A stretch of 64,000 nucleotides of DNA from Halisarca cf. caerulea (lineage: Eukaryota > Porifera > Demospongiae > Chondrillida > Halisarcidae): positions 236,175 through 300,174 of the forward strand of contig CAUJGJ010000200.1 of the NCBI GenBank assembly GCA_963170055.1, written 5' to 3'. The notes below the pieces were generated by a model. It did not search any database. It was not told where the DNA came from and worked only from the letters and a program-made list of their open reading frames with translations. Of the stretch, positions 29,580-52,936 are shown piece by piece. The stretch's first letter is position 1. Every line of letters starts with the position of its first letter. The position numbers were made by a program, and so were the translations under genes.

Positions 29580-31400
29580 ATGTCTAGCCCTCGACAGGTC
29601 GGTCACAGAGTAAGGGACGCTATTGCAGTGTTTGAACAAAATAAAGGAAAGATTGTGTTTAGTGAAGAGAAGGATAAGAAGCTATATTCCAAGGACAGAC
29701 CCGTTCGGCGTCTCCCGAAAGACAACATCTACTTACAGGATGACTTGAAGAACAGAAGGAACACAGGTGCTTTGTCGCCCTCCCCTCCTCCAGGGAAGGA
29801 TGTCCACTCAAAGCGAATAATTTACTCTTTCGTTCCACGGTACCAGTTGGATTGTAAGGAGTCTTCGACGCCAAATTCCCCGACGTCCGGTTCTGGTAGA
29901 CATTCCTCAAGCGCAGGAAGCGCGTCAACCTTTGGTTGTGTGAGTAGTCGTTGCTGTCTTTGTACCACGTGCGTGTGTCGTGTGCTGCTCAGTCTCGCTG
30001 TGCGCGGGCTGGCAGTGTTGGCGCGTAGCGTGACGGTCATGTCGGCCAATGGATGCACATGCGTACAGTGACACGTATGCAGCCCTCGCCATGATCTATG
30101 CCCTCTCGAACACCCTTCCTCCCACTGTCAGGAGCTGCTCATTCTATGAGTAACAGAAATGCTTATTCATTCCTAAGGCTTCGTAAATTGACACTCTTTT
30201 CACTGTTTATATGTGTTAAGTTATTTACACCAAATGTCTATTGTTGATCTTTTTGTTCTCAGACCACACCCACCGCAAATACCGAATCCAAATATTCACC
30301 TCTACAGAACTCAAAGTTCAACCATGCGAGCACACCCACCAACATCCATGTGACCACACCCCCTAGGAACATGACTTCATCTTCATGGAAGGCCAAACCT
30401 GTGGTTGCCACACTCACCAACACCCCAACAGCCACACCCACTGACACCTTGACGACCACACCTACCAACATTCTGAAGACCAAACCCTACAGATCCCCCG
30501 CAGCCACACCCACAAACGTCGCAAACACCCCTAACAATGCCCCAACATGCACTCGCAATGTGGGGAAACCATCACCTATTCCAACCTCCCCACCTCCCTT
30601 GGCCACACCCTCTTTTCCAACCTCCCCGCCTCCCATGGGCACACCCTCCGAGTCAGTTTTGGACCTCCTACAAGAAGCACAGTACTTGGTCCTACAACTG
30701 GTCAAGGAGGGCAATGATGAAGGCTCACCCAATGCACAACCTTGCCACTGCAATGGTAAGTGAAAATAGACCTGCTATAGTACTTTATGTAGCACATTTC
30801 AGTGCATGCCATGTTGTGCACGGGTGGTATCATTTAGAAAATGTGTTTTCCTTATGGTAATGCGCACCACATTCCACTCTGCCCTGCCAGGCTGCGAGGT
30901 GCATCTTGCTGCACTGGGAAGAGAAAACAAACGGCTGAGTGAGGAAAATGCATCCTTGAAGCAGCTGCTGTCCCACTCCAAGAACAGTGAGGAGGAGTGC
31001 CAAAGACAGCTCAGTAGCATTTTCTCTGCTTACAACGCACTCCAACAGCACATGAAAACAGTCATGGAGAAAGCAAAGGTTAGTCCATGTCTTAATCCAT
31101 GTTGTAACTTCAGCTGTGCTATGACAGATGAGCTGGAACCAACACACCTTAGGAGGATAGCGTGGCTAGTATTGGAGTTGCAAGAAATTCCTTTGCATTT
31201 GGGCAGAAGCACATGGTGATGGGGTGTGCTTCTGGTTTGGACAGACAGCTGGGTTACCAAGTTTTGGGATCATGGGTTACCAGGTGCTGGGATCATGGGT
31301 TACCAGGTGCTGGGATCATGGGTTACCATTGAAGGTATCACAACTTTATGCAGTTGTTCCAGTAATACTGTTAATCTGTGTATTGCAAAGTACTCTCTCT

Positions 31401-31466
<66 letters not shown>

Positions 31467-31666
31467 ATATTGTCAAAAGCACATGTGCATGTGTGTGTCC
31501 ATGTGTATATAATTGTGGTACACACTGAAAATTGTGAAAGCATTTTTGTTTGTAGGGCTCAAAGGTCACGTCCTTAGTTCCAAAACACAAGTTTGATTTT
31601 GGAATGAGACCCAAAACAGCATCCCCGTCACTTGTTCGTGTCCCAAGTCATGAAAGTTCTGTATAA
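29580..31666 (+). CDS. Proline-rich coiled-coil protein, family not recognised
   Basis: Four exons, 29580..29939, 30263..30755, 30891..31078 and 31556..31666, join in phase to 383 residues. The N-terminal exon has a basic conserved-looking block (HRVRDAIAVFEQNKGKIVF, KDRPVRRLPKDNIYLQDDL). The second exon is low-complexity Thr/Pro/Asn and ends in a helix, SVLDLLQEAQYLVLQLVKEG. Exon 3 is a coiled coil with leucine heptads (LGRENKRLSEENASLKQLL ... CQRQLSSIFSAYNALQQHM). Exon 4 ends in FDFGMRP and a Ser-rich tail. This layout is common for cytoskeletal or centrosomal adaptors, but no family was identified. Start chosen at MSSPRQ; the frame is open further upstream to 29493 without an ATG. Intron 3 holds a (GT)n tract at 31399..31465 and a short ggttaccaggtgctgggatc triplication at 31250..31330. 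Confidence 0.65.
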
Positions 31667-31943
31667 AGCTATTTAATGTGTGTCATTTATTGTGTATTTC
31701 TTGTGCTACATTTGCAAACCTCAGTGTCCGTGATATCCATCCTCCCTTTTAACTCATGTCAATTGTACATGGTGTGACATAAGACCTGTAGTGTTGATTT
31801 TTAATTTCAATTTGGATTTTCAAACTTCATAAATTATTTTTATATTACGAGTATGCCATTGATACAAATGGACAGTTGTTAAAACTTGTTCATGACGAAC
31901 TGATTCAAGACAGAAAAGTACATGAAATGCCCACAGACCAACT

Positions 31944-32292
31944 TCACTTCCCTTTTGACGTTTTCTTGATCAAGTTCATTCGCTGTGGAAGAGAGGAGAA
32001 TCAACTGTAGCGGTAAACTGGGGATAGACACTGCATTGCAGGGTAGCCAATACCTGTCGATGAGCTTCGGTTGTGAGTGACTTCTTGGGAGCCTTGTCGT
32101 CTACTCCATAGCCTGGTATCCACATGTTCCAACTCCTCTCTGGTAGGGAACCAACACATCTCATTGCATGCACATCAACACACATGTAATGCACACACAG
32201 AGAAGAACACATTGGCTTGTAAGTGAGCACACAACAGTCTGGTATAGGAACGTGTGTACACATGTGCTTAGTACAGGAGCTCAAACACTAAA

Positions 32293-32347
<55 letters not shown>

Positions 32348-32736
32348 AAGATGGAGCTGTACATCCTTTGCTTCTAGTGTGCTTGATTTGCGGTGCTTTG
32401 CCAGATCACAAGACGATGCAACAACACTTTCAATAAAATCATCCGCCATTTGAAGAAGCACCTAAATGATATAAATACTTGAACAATGACCCAAAAGTGG
32501 TCACATGCAGGAGATGGGAGACTGTCAGCTACCTCAGTAACGTCTTCATCAAGAAGTTGATTAGGTTCTATTTCATGAAGAACGTCTTCCAGTCGCTTCT
32601 TGGTGAGGAGCTGAGGAGGTTGGGCTTGGGGAAGAAAGCCCTCCACTTGTGAGGTCACACCAGGTCCCGTTTGGTAGGCAGATGGCGGAACACCCTCCTT
32701 TTGAAGATGACGTCCATGGTCTGTCGAAGTATCCAT
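31944..32736 (-). CDS. TAF12: TFIID/SAGA subunit TAF12
   Basis: Four exons, 32736..32533, 32461..32347, 32139..32054 and 31982..31944, give at least 147 residues (human 161). TAF12 carries an H2B-like histone fold that pairs with TAF4 in TFIID and with ADA1 in SAGA. The fold is clear from [20 protein letters not shown] and [20 protein letters not shown], through [20 protein letters not shown], to [12 protein letters not shown]. The terminal [19 protein letters not shown] also matches. The donor of exon 2 lies at the very edge of a (GT)n tract (CTTG|gtgtgtg). Sequence upstream of the chosen Met is open and preceded by an acceptor-like ctattag, so a 5' exon may exist near 33000-33300. Confidence 0.92.
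32294..32345. repeat. (CA)n tract supplying the TAF12 exon 2 donor
   Basis: On the coding strand the intron begins as pure (GT)n immediately after exon 2 (32347). Confidence 0.85.
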
Positions 32737-32972
32737 GGGTGAACTCACTAATAGATGACAACAATATTGATGGTATGCTGGGATCATAGATTCTCTATAC
32801 TTGGTGAAGTATACAGTATGTATGCTGAGAACATATGTATGTATGTATGCTGGGATTCAGGCATTGTGTTGTACTGTGGGTTAGGACCAACGGCAGAGAA
32901 GTGTGGTCAAGCAAATCACAAAGTCATTGATAAGGTCCGAAATATGTTTGCTTTTACCAAGTCAGAGTGTTT

Positions 32973-33300
32973 TCAAACCACTTCACTCTTGATTTCTACG
33001 AGATCCTTATATCCACTAATGAGTTGCCTTTTCCGGCATAAATAATAATGGTACGTATAACCCCCTCCCCTACAGTCACCGTAACTTCTCAGTTGGGTTA
33101 CCTCAGTCTTTGGTTCCCCATTCATGTAGTACTTACTGGTAGTGCTTGCGCTAGTCTTCAAGCTATAGTACAGCTCTCCTGCCGGCCATTTTTCCCGAGG
33201 GATTTACATACATTCACCTGTTGTTCCTCAGTACACACAAACATGATGTCACCATCAGTCGTTATGCGTACTTCATTTCCTGTTAGTACAATTTTCTACA
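32973..33300 (-). other. Possible coding or 5' exons upstream of TAF12, unresolved
   Basis: Two stretches look protein-like on the minus strand. The first is NEVRITTDGDIMFVCTEEQQ, ending in a good donor (CAG|gtgaat, about 33220). The second is an open frame at 33161..32973 that includes LYYSLKTSASTTSK and ISGYKDLVEIKSEVV before a stop. They may be exons of a small separate gene or 5' exons of TAF12. I could not join them in phase with confidence and do not recognise a family. Confidence 0.3.
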
Positions 33301-33468
33301 GTTTTATACAGTTTAAACGTCGTAAGAAATGGTGGAGTAGGTAGGGCTGTGACTCGGTGCCACACGCCCACGCTGGACCGGACGAAAAACGGTCGAAGAT
33401 CCCTCAACTAGGAATCTGTTTCGCCGAGGAAAAAGTTGAGAGGACGGAAGATTATTTTCCCTAAATAT

Positions 33469-37489
<4,021 letters not shown>

Positions 37490-37604
37490 TTCAATTGTTA
37501 TTTATTCTTATTTGCTGTTAATAACTTTTTATCCATTTAATTTTGTACACGTGTTCTGTGTTACTAATTTGGCGATGACGACCACGCCCCTTTGTTGAAT
37601 CAAA

Positions 37605-40600
37605 ATGGCGGACTGGGCGAATTTCGGTACGGGAGGAGGAAGTGGCGGTGAAAAGGTGAGTTCGTGCAGTAATTGTTAGTTAAATGATCCGCTAGCCACT
37701 CCAACACTGTGGCCCTATAATCCTTACTGTCACAGAAAGAAGACCAATGGGCAGATTTTGGAGGATTTGAAGTAAGTCTGGCGTTTCTCCCGGCATTTCG
37801 CGTGCGCACTCCCTGTTTTCTCGCCGAATGAGCGGTTTCAATTATTTAGTCTTCAACCTTGACCAATGTGAATTATGTATCCTAAGTTCATTATCATTGG
37901 CGTGGAATATTGGGGATCTCGCTTATAAGATTAGCTGTGACTTCAGCCATAGAGAGCTAATCTCATTAGTCCTTTGTTTTCTGTTGGTAGACTGCTTCCT
38001 CCGGAAGTCATTCAGGCACTCCCTCTCAGCCCCAGTCCCATCCACCACAAGGACAGCAGCAGAGTGGGGGACCCTGGAATGTGGCCCCGCCTCCACCAGG
38101 CGGCAGTGAGTGAATCTTTAATGAAAGGATTTGACTCTTGATTACACTGTGGGTTTGATACAGCCTCTCGCCGTGGGACATCAAAAGGTACCGGGGATCG
38201 TAATCAAATGTTAAATAGCATCAATGCACAGATCAAGCAGTACAAGCAGCGAATGCAGGTCCTTCACCAGCAGCTGATAGCTGGTCAGCAGAAGATGAAG
38301 GAGCTTCAAGGACAGCCCAACCAGCAGCAGGTGTTGTCTCAGTACCAACAGAAACTACAAGCTGGTATACAACAGTACAGACAGCTGGAGGTAGGTGTTG
38401 CCATGGTGTCTACCATGTATGACTGAGTTACCATGGATACTGTCTATCCAGGCAGCAGTAAAGCAACTGACACAGCAAGCAAGCCAGTACCAATCAGCAC
38501 AACCCCCGTGAGTGTCTTGTGCACACAGCCCCCGTGAGTGTCTTGTGCACACAGCCCCCGTGAGTGTCTTGTGCACACAGCCCCCGTGAGTGTCTTGTAC
38601 ACACAGCCCCCGTGAGTGTCTTGTGCACACAGACCCCATGTCCTCTGTACACAGACCCTATGTCCTCTGTACACAGACCCTATGTCCTCCGTGCACAGAC
38701 CCTATGTCCTCTGTACACAGACCCCATGTACTCCGTACACAGACCCCGTGTACTCCGTACACAGGCCCCGTGTACATGTACTCTGTACACGGGGCCTGTG
38801 TTCCTTTGCAGGTTGTGTTCTTTGTACACATGTTGATGTCATGACTGCTCTATTTCGTCTTGTGTATAGGGCAGCTGATTCCAGTCCTGGCATTCCTCGT
38901 TCCTCCAGTCAGGTATCCACTGGGAGTGGGAGTGGTGGGGGGAGTGGTGGAATGGGGAGCCAAGAGAATGTTTTTGCCAGCTTTGATGAGCCGACAGCAC
39001 AGACTTTAGAACAATCAACATCCACTCAGCCCCCACCCACACAGCCCCCGGCTCCCATCCAGCCTACTACAGCTCCCATCCAGCCTACTACAGCTCCCAT
39101 CCAGCCTACTGCAGCTCCCATCCAGCCTACTCCGGCTCAGCAACCTGTAACAACTCCACCAACTGACCCCACTCCTAAGGTAGGTTGGGATAGAACATAG
39201 TTTAATGGGAGTGAGTGTGTATTGTGGGTGTGTCTCTTCTCTATCAGGTTGAACAACTCACACCATCTGAAGATGATCCGTTTGCTAGTTTTATGGATGA
39301 TGAGAAGAAGACGCCCATTGAAGGGAGTAGGGATCCTTTTGACAAGGCTTCAGATTTGTCCTTCACTGTTAGTTGTTTATGTTTATAGTGTCTACTGTTT
39401 GTTGTTTACTCATATTGTAACTGTTTGTTATTTACATATTGGTTGTTTACTTGTATGTATATTGTTTACTATTGACTGTTTACATGATGGTGTTTACTGT
39501 TGTTTACCTGTACACTGAGTGTTACAAATTTTATCTACGTATGTATGTGCCCAGACAGTATTGTTTACTGTTGTCTGTTTGTGTACTGTTTGTTGTTCAC
39601 ATTGTTGACTTCTTATACCTACTAACTTGTGCAAGAACACAATTGTTTGAGGGAATTTCCCTTTGCTTGGTTTATATATAGCACAAAATTGTACCATTTA
39701 AAATTAATTACCGTATATCTTCTAATTTTTCGGCATTCTTATTCTTCGGCAGTTGACACAAACGTTGCAGTTTTCTTCTAATTCTTGCTGAACTTAGACG
39801 TCTTCTAATTTCTCGTCACTCTTCCTATTCCTCGTCACTAACACTTGGCTCCCAACTATTCTTATAGACGTGGTATCCTCTAATAGCAGCAATCGTGCTC
39901 AAGCTAAAGGCAGCCATTTGTATTACCCATATAAAAATGGCCTCCCGTAACTGCTAATTATTCGTCATGCTTCTAATATTTCGTCAGGCTTGGCTAAAAG
40001 TCTATTCTTCTTCTAAATGACGTTGTTTCTCTGAACTTTGCCTTGCCGAAAAATTAGAAGATATACGGTATTCTTTGGAAATAAGCTTTCCTATCCTATT
40101 CTATCTAGTATTGATGTGCATAAATTGAAGGCCCATTTTGAAAAATCAGACAAAACTGTCTCACATAATAACGCCATGTTTGCAGCTTAAATGGCACTAG
40201 GTGTTGACACTAACCCGGGTTCTATTTAGGATGAAAGAAATTTTTGGGGATAGCTTCAGTATTACCGTGTGTGCCAGCCACGTAAGACATGATCCATCTA
40301 CATCAGCAGGGCTTCTCTAGGATGATCAGAAGGGGCAGATGTGTAGGCAGTGTCCTATATCGATGTCTGTATTGCTGTGCAGTGATGTATGTGGGATTGT
40401 AGGGTATGTAACTAGGGGGTCTGGGGGTATGCTCCCCAGGGAAAATTTGGGTTTTTAGGTTATACAAGGTGGTATCTGAGGTCATTTTGGACCATTCAAG
40501 GTTGATAGTAGGGCCTTCTCTATAGTAATTTGTACAACAGTTGGAATTTTGGGGGGGTGGGGGTGGAATTAAGCTTCCCCCCAACCCCCACTGGATAGAA

Positions 40601-43326
40601 CCCTGCCAGCATTGTTGACTGTTATTTGTTTTCTTGTACTTTGTTGGCTCTTAGCCGTTTACATTGCCGAATACCAGTCGTGTACATTGTTGGCTTTGAG
40701 TCACTGTTGCTTGTCATGTAAGATTAATTTTGTTACATTTAACTCCTTAGTAGTGTGGTGTGCCAGTGTGTGCGGTACCAGTGTGTGCGGTACCAGTGTG
40801 TGCGGTGCCAGTGTGTGCGGTACCAGTGTGTGGTGTGCCAGTGTGTGCGGTGCCAGTGTGTGCGGTACCAGTGTGTGCAGTACCAGTGTGGGCGGTGCCA
40901 GTGTGGGCGGTGCCAGTGTGGGCGGTGCCAGTGTGGGCGGTGCCAGTGTGTGCGGTGCCAGTGGGCAGTGTCTTTACGTTGAGGTGTTTGTTGATGTAGA
41001 GCAACCCAGCAGAGCCTCCTGTACAGCAGCCACCTGTAGAGCAGCCTCCTGTACAGCAGCCACCTGTACAGCAGTCACCTGACATGATGCCACAGGCTTC
41101 CAATCTTTCCTTTGAAGCAGACAAGAAAGTAGCTGACATGGAGGCTAAACTCTCTCTCGCTGAACAGGAAAAGAAAAGACTTCACAATGTGTGTATGTGT
41201 GTGTGTTTGTGTATACGTGTGTGTGGTTGTGTGCTCGTGGTTTGTACTTACCTTTAGCAGTAGTTCAATAGTGCTACCTCGAGGCTGTAATGCTACCTCG
41301 AGGCTGTAATGCTACCTCCAGGCTATAGTGCTACCTCGAGGCTGTAATGCTACCTCGAGGTTGTAGTGCTACCTCGAGGCTGTAGTGCTACCTCGAGGCT
41401 GTAATGCTACCTCGAGGCTATAGTGCTACCTCGAGGCTGTAGTGCTACCTCGAGGCTATAGTGCTACCTCCAGGCTGTAGTGCTACCTCGAGGCTGTAGT
41501 GCTACCTCGAGGCTGTAATGCTACCTCGAGGCTGTAGTACTACCTCGAGGCTGTAGTGCTACCTCCAGGCTGTAGTGCTACCTCGAGGCTGTAGTACTAC
41601 CTCGAGGCTGTAGTGCTACCTCGAGGCTGTAGTGCTACTTCGAGGCTGTAGTGCTACCTCCAGGCTGTAGTGCTACCTCGAGGCTGTAGTGCTACCTCCA
41701 GGCTGTAGTGCTACCTCGAGGCTGTAGTGCTACCTCCAGGCTGTAGTGCTACCTTGAGGCTGTAGTGCTACCTCGAGGCTGTAGTGCTACCTCCAGGCTA
41801 TAGTGCTACTTCGAGGCTGTAGTGCTACCTCCAGGCTATAGTGCTACCTCCAGGCTGTAGGGCTACCTCCAGGCTGTAGGGCTACCTCCAGGCTATAGTG
41901 CTACCTCGAGGCTGTAGTGAGTGTTGTCTTTACCCATTAGGACAATGAAGCTCTGCTCAAGTCTAAGGAGTCGTTGGAGCAGCAAATAGAGGAGTGGAAG
42001 ATGGTTCTTGAAGACAGTGAATCCAGGTACTCACAGCTGCAAGAGAATCACAAGAAGGAACTGGAGGATGTCAGGAAAGCAGGACATGACACGCTGGCCA
42101 TTATCGTGGAGGAGTATAAGGTACCAAATTCTGGTGCGCGAGGACCCACCTCTAATGGGTGTGGTACGCCTGTAGTGAGTGTGATCTACCTCCAGTGGGT
42201 GTGGTCTACCTCCAGTGGATGTGGTTTACCTCCAGTGGGTGTGGTCTACCTCCAGTGGGTGTGGTCTACCTCCAGTGGGTGTGGTTTACCTCTGATGGGT
42301 GTGGTACACCTGTAGTGGGTGTGATCTACCTCTAATGAGTTTGGGGCCCTGGTGGGTATGGTCTACCTCCAGTGGGTGTGGTCTACCTCTAGTGGGTTTG
42401 GGGCCCTGGTGGGTGTGGTCCACCTCTAGTGGATGTGGTCTACCTCCAGTGGATGTGGTCCACCTCTAGTGGGTGTGGGCCACCTCTGATGGGTGTGGTC
42501 TACCCCTAGTGGGTATGGTCCACCTCTGATAGATTTGATCTAGCTCTAGTGGGTGTGGTCCACCTCTGATGGGTGTGGTCTAGCTCTAGTGGGTGTGGTG
42601 TAGTAGAGTGGGGAACTAGTACTACTGATGGTAAATGTAGTTTGTATTGTCAATAGGAACAGTCACGCTTGGCAGTTCAACAAGAGAGGGAAAGATCGCA
42701 ACAGATGTTGGCAGAAGCTCTTGGTAAGGAATTGGAGAAGATGGAGAAAGTGTTGGAGAGCAAGTCACAACTCCTTGTCACTACCTTGAATGAAGAGCAG
42801 GTCAAGAGTGTTCAACGAACTCAAGATGCCATCAATGAGGTATGTACGTATGTACACACCCACCTCTGAACAATACTCAGTATATTTGGAGGTGGGTGTG
42901 TCCTGTACTGTACTGATGGCAGGTGTGTGCTCCACAGTACTGATGGTGGGTGTGTCCTGTACTGTACTGATGTGGGTGTGTCCTGTACTGTACTGATGTG
43001 GGTGTGTCCTGTACTGTACTGATGATGCGTGTGTCCTGTCTGTAATGATAAAGATAGCACACTGAAAGGTAATCATTTGCTTCATTTGTTGCTTTTGTTA
43101 TGTGTGAATAGTTGCAGGAGAAGGAAGTCCATAAATTTGAGGAAAAAATGGCTACCAGCATGAAGGCACAAGAAAAAATGCTACAAGAAGCTTTAGAGGT
43201 AAGTGATATGTGTACGCTGATGCAATGTCTACTCTACCTGCAGTTTAGGACTTGTGTATCAATTAGTCTGAAGAGGGGAAATGTTATGTTTGGAATACAT
43301 TGTGTGTGTGTGTGTGGTGTGTGTGT

Positions 43327-43374
<48 letters not shown>

Positions 43375-44095
43375 CAGCTGTTGTGTGCTTGTGTATGTGT
43401 TTCATATTGTCTTAGTCCGAAAGAGAAAGTGGTAGGAAAGCTCTGTCTGAGGCTGTGGAGAGCGAGAGAGAAAGAACAAAGGAGTTTATTGAAGACTTGA
43501 AGGTGTGTGCTGTGACTGTATGGCTGTGGGTATGTTAAGCATGGCGTCACGAGACCACTCTTTTGTAGAGCTCTCACAAGGAAGAGATGGAACAAGAAAC
43601 AGATAGAAGGAAAGAGGCAGTCAAGACAGCTGTTGAAGAGGAGAGAAAGAGATCTGAGGTGAGTCTTGTCCCTGTCCCCCCCCCATACACACAGGGAGTG
43701 GTTAGCAGAACATTTCTTGCTTCCTAGGAGGTGGTCAAACAGGCCTTGGAAGAGGAGAAAGAAAAGACATCAGCTGCTGTCAACAGAGCAGTCGAACAGA
43801 TCAGAATCCAAGCAGAAAAGAAGTTGGAAGAGCAGCTGAGAGTGCGTGGGTGTGGGTGTGGGTTTGGGTGTGCGTATTAGTGTGGGTGTGCATGTGGGTG
43901 TGTGGTTGTGGGTGTGCTGTGCTTGTATTGTGGTAGACATGTTCCTTAACAGCCACACCGACCTACCCCCCACAGATGCAGGATGTAAGACGTCAACGTT
44001 CACTGGCAAGTGTTGAGCTTTTCATGAAGAGTGCCATGTCACAACTAGAGGTACTGCTAGGGGAAACAACAGGGGAAGCCCCATCTGATGACTAA
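37605..44095 (+). CDS. CCDC91: CCDC91 (p56), GGA-binding trans-Golgi accessory protein
   Basis: Fifteen exons join in phase to 654 residues: 37605..37655, 37736..37771, 37991..38105, 38164..38390, 38452..38507, 38870..39179, 39248..39367, 41000..41188, 41941..42120, 42657..42839, 43112..43198, 43416..43502, 43569..43658, 43728..43841 and 43976..44095. Human CCDC91/p56 has 441 residues, so this homolog is longer. p56 binds GGA adaptors at the trans-Golgi network through an N-terminal acidic FGGFE-type motif. Here WADFGGFE lies at residues 22-29, and further DPFASF and NVFASF motifs follow. The coiled coil is specific for the family: YSQLQENHKKELEDVRKAGH, DTLAIIVEEYK, and the C-terminal RRQRSLASVELFMKSAMSQL. 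The extra length comes from a Gln/Pro-rich linker with an APIQPTT repeat. Introns 5, 7, 8 and 9 hold minisatellites. It begins 115 bp after the HTH gene stop. Confidence 0.9.
38503..38640. repeat. 26-bp minisatellite with full donor and acceptor in each unit, CCDC91 intron 5
   Basis: Five units of ccccc + gtgagtgtcttgtgcaca + cag. The first is the real donor of exon 5 (CCCC|gtgagt, 38507). Each copy offers gtgagt and a cacacag acceptor-like end 21 bp apart. A second 20-bp array (cacagaccctatgtcctctg, 38625..38800) follows. Confidence 0.95.
39050..39140. repeat. Coding 21-bp repeat of CCDC91
   Basis: Four units of gctcccatccagcctactac plus a encode APIQPTT. In frame. Confidence 0.9.
39709..40070. 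mobile_element. 362-bp MITE with 27-bp inverted ends
   Basis: Left end taccgtatatcttctaattt then ttcggca; right end tgccgaa then aaattagaagatatacggta. The inverted repeat is perfect over 27 bp. The interior has repeated cttctaat and tcgtca motifs but no frame. It lies in CCDC91 intron 7. Confidence 0.9.
40750..40972. repeat. 15-bp minisatellite in CCDC91 intron 7
   Basis: About fifteen units of gtgtgcggtaccagt and variants, ending 27 bp before the exon 8 acceptor (40999). Open frames in several phases are artefacts. Confidence 0.95.
41266..41918. repeat. 19-bp minisatellite in CCDC91 intron 8
   Basis: About thirty-four units of gtgctacctcgaggctgta with a g/c variant inside ctcgagg (XhoI-like) versus ctccagg. 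It ends about 20 bp before the exon 9 acceptor. Confidence 0.95.
42165..42600. repeat. 20-bp minisatellite in CCDC91 intron 9
   Basis: Units of tctacctccagtgggtgtgg and degenerate relatives start about 45 bp after the exon 9 donor. A further gtgtgtcctgtactgtactg array lies in intron 10 (42890..43030). Confidence 0.9.
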
Positions 44096-45171
44096 TGTAA
44101 ACAACACACTTAACCAACAGTATATGAGCATACATGTTAGATGAATGTAAATAGGTCGATTTTGTTGGAAAGCCGTTCGTTTTCAAGCATACATAACGTT
44201 AGTAAATACATGCGTGGGTGTGACCTCGGACACAGGCACAATGCGTACAGATTCAGCGTTGTTGAGATGTTCCGTGTCTGGCAAGGTGTGTATAACAATG
44301 ATAAAGTAACTAGCTAGCAATATCGTAACAGTCTGAATAGTATTAAAGACGGTGGAAGGAGAGAAGAGCAGTTTGCTTCCACTCCACGATATTGCTAGGA
44401 AAAGTGATTTAGAGTAGGAAATTGGAATCTCTCCCATATAATTGAGGATGCCCTGCCACTTCTGCCAGTTTACTTGGGAGGGTCGGGGTGTGTGCCAGAT
44501 GGTATGGAGTGTCCTTGGTGCTGTGACCAAGGACACCGATTTCAATGCATGGTGTTGTATTTGGCCATGAATCCTGGCCTGCGCAGGTCATTAGCGATCT
44601 CCATGGCCAGGTATGGTCTCTTCTGCTGCTTTTCTTCTCACACTTGTTTCATCACTTCCTTGGAGTTGTCACCCACTGTTACTTCAAGCATGGCCTATCA
44701 ACGCACACAGTATCTGGGCAGAAGGATGTTGAAAGTACGTAAGCTTGGAGGGATTGTGGCAGGTGGGTGTTCTTGAGCTAGCATATTGTCTAGGTCAGCA
44801 TATGCTTGGACATTGGGGAGTACCTTCTCCAGTGATCAAGCTAGGCTCAGTAGGACTGCTGGAGTCATGCCTGTATCTCCCCTGTTCTAGTGCTTCTGGA
44901 CACGCAGAGGGAGTGTGTCCAGTGGTGGTTTTTTGCAGTCTACAGCAGAGCTTTTATTCATAGTGTAATATTAAATTTTGTTTTTTCCTAATATGCTCAA
45001 TGTTACAATCATGCTATCAAAGCAATGCTGAATTGATGGATTATGTCTGAAAAGTCAGGTTTTGTTTGACCTAGCTTCAAGTGACATTGGACACAGATGA
45101 AACTGCGTGCATCTCGCCCATGCCATTCACCTCTGATGCATGCATATATATTCATATGTGTGTGCCCATAA

Positions 45172-45232
<61 letters not shown>

Positions 45233-46090
45233 TCGGACCCTCCAAAAGGTGTTGCATATTATGATTTTCATACCCCTTCCTTGTAACTGGTATGTTATCT
45301 GTTATTTCTTGATCTTTCCAAATTAATGCATGTTTAGTACTGCAAGTCACGATTAGTACTGCAAGTTACAGGGATGTTACTCACACCATATTATGAGTCA
45401 GTTAATTCTTTGGTCCATGAGACAACCACCACATACCTGACTGGTAGGTAATGGCGTAAGTGTCCAGAGTTCTGAGCAGTACTCACTGACCAACAGGAAC
45501 ACTGAGCATGACTGAGGTGTGTGCACACTTGGATCATTGGCAGCCAATCCCTAACCCCTCCCACTCCCACTCCCTCACACCTTCCACTTCTTCACTCCTC
45601 TCACCCCTCCCACTCCCTCACCCCTCTCACTTCTTCACTCCTCTCACTCCCAATATTTCATCGCTCCCACTCCCTCATCCCTCCCACTTATTCACTCCTC
45701 TCACCCCTCCCCTCCTCTCACCCCTCCCACTCCTCCCAATATTTCATCGCTCCCAGCTCCTCCCAATATTTCATCGCTCCCACTTCTTCACTCCCTCACC
45801 CCTCCCACTCCTCCCAATATTTCATCGCTCCCACTCCCTCACCCCTCCCACTTCTTCACTCCTCTCACCCCTCCCACTCTCAAGCTGTGTATCATGTGCA
45901 GGTGAACAGAACATGTCTAGTAGTGCATGTGTATGCCTCAAACTGGAGTGCATACGCCACAAACTGGAGTGGGTACGCACGTACACCTCAACACGCATGT
46001 GAACAAGATTCTAATGTTTGCTCTGATTTGAGCCCTAAATTACTGGCATAGAGGCTAAAACTCATACAAAAATGTCCTCCAGACTATATG
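44096..46090. other. Spacer between CCDC91 and the CaMKII hub gene
   Basis: About 2 kb without a supported gene. A minus-strand stretch at 44550..44700 reads MLEVTVGDNSKEVMKQV* and, after the stop, YLAMEIANDLRRPGFMAKYN. It may be a decayed coding fragment, but I do not recognise it. A (CA)n tract lies at 45174..45228 and a C/T-rich array (cactcccactccctcacccc type, with caatatttcatcgctcccac) at 45545..45885. Confidence 0.5.

Positions 46091-52936
<6,846 letters not shown>

Noticed and set aside
44183..44591. Minus frame of 120 codons (LVTAPRTLHTIWHTPRPS...)
   Set aside because: No domain recognised, no splice context; reported only as spacer content.
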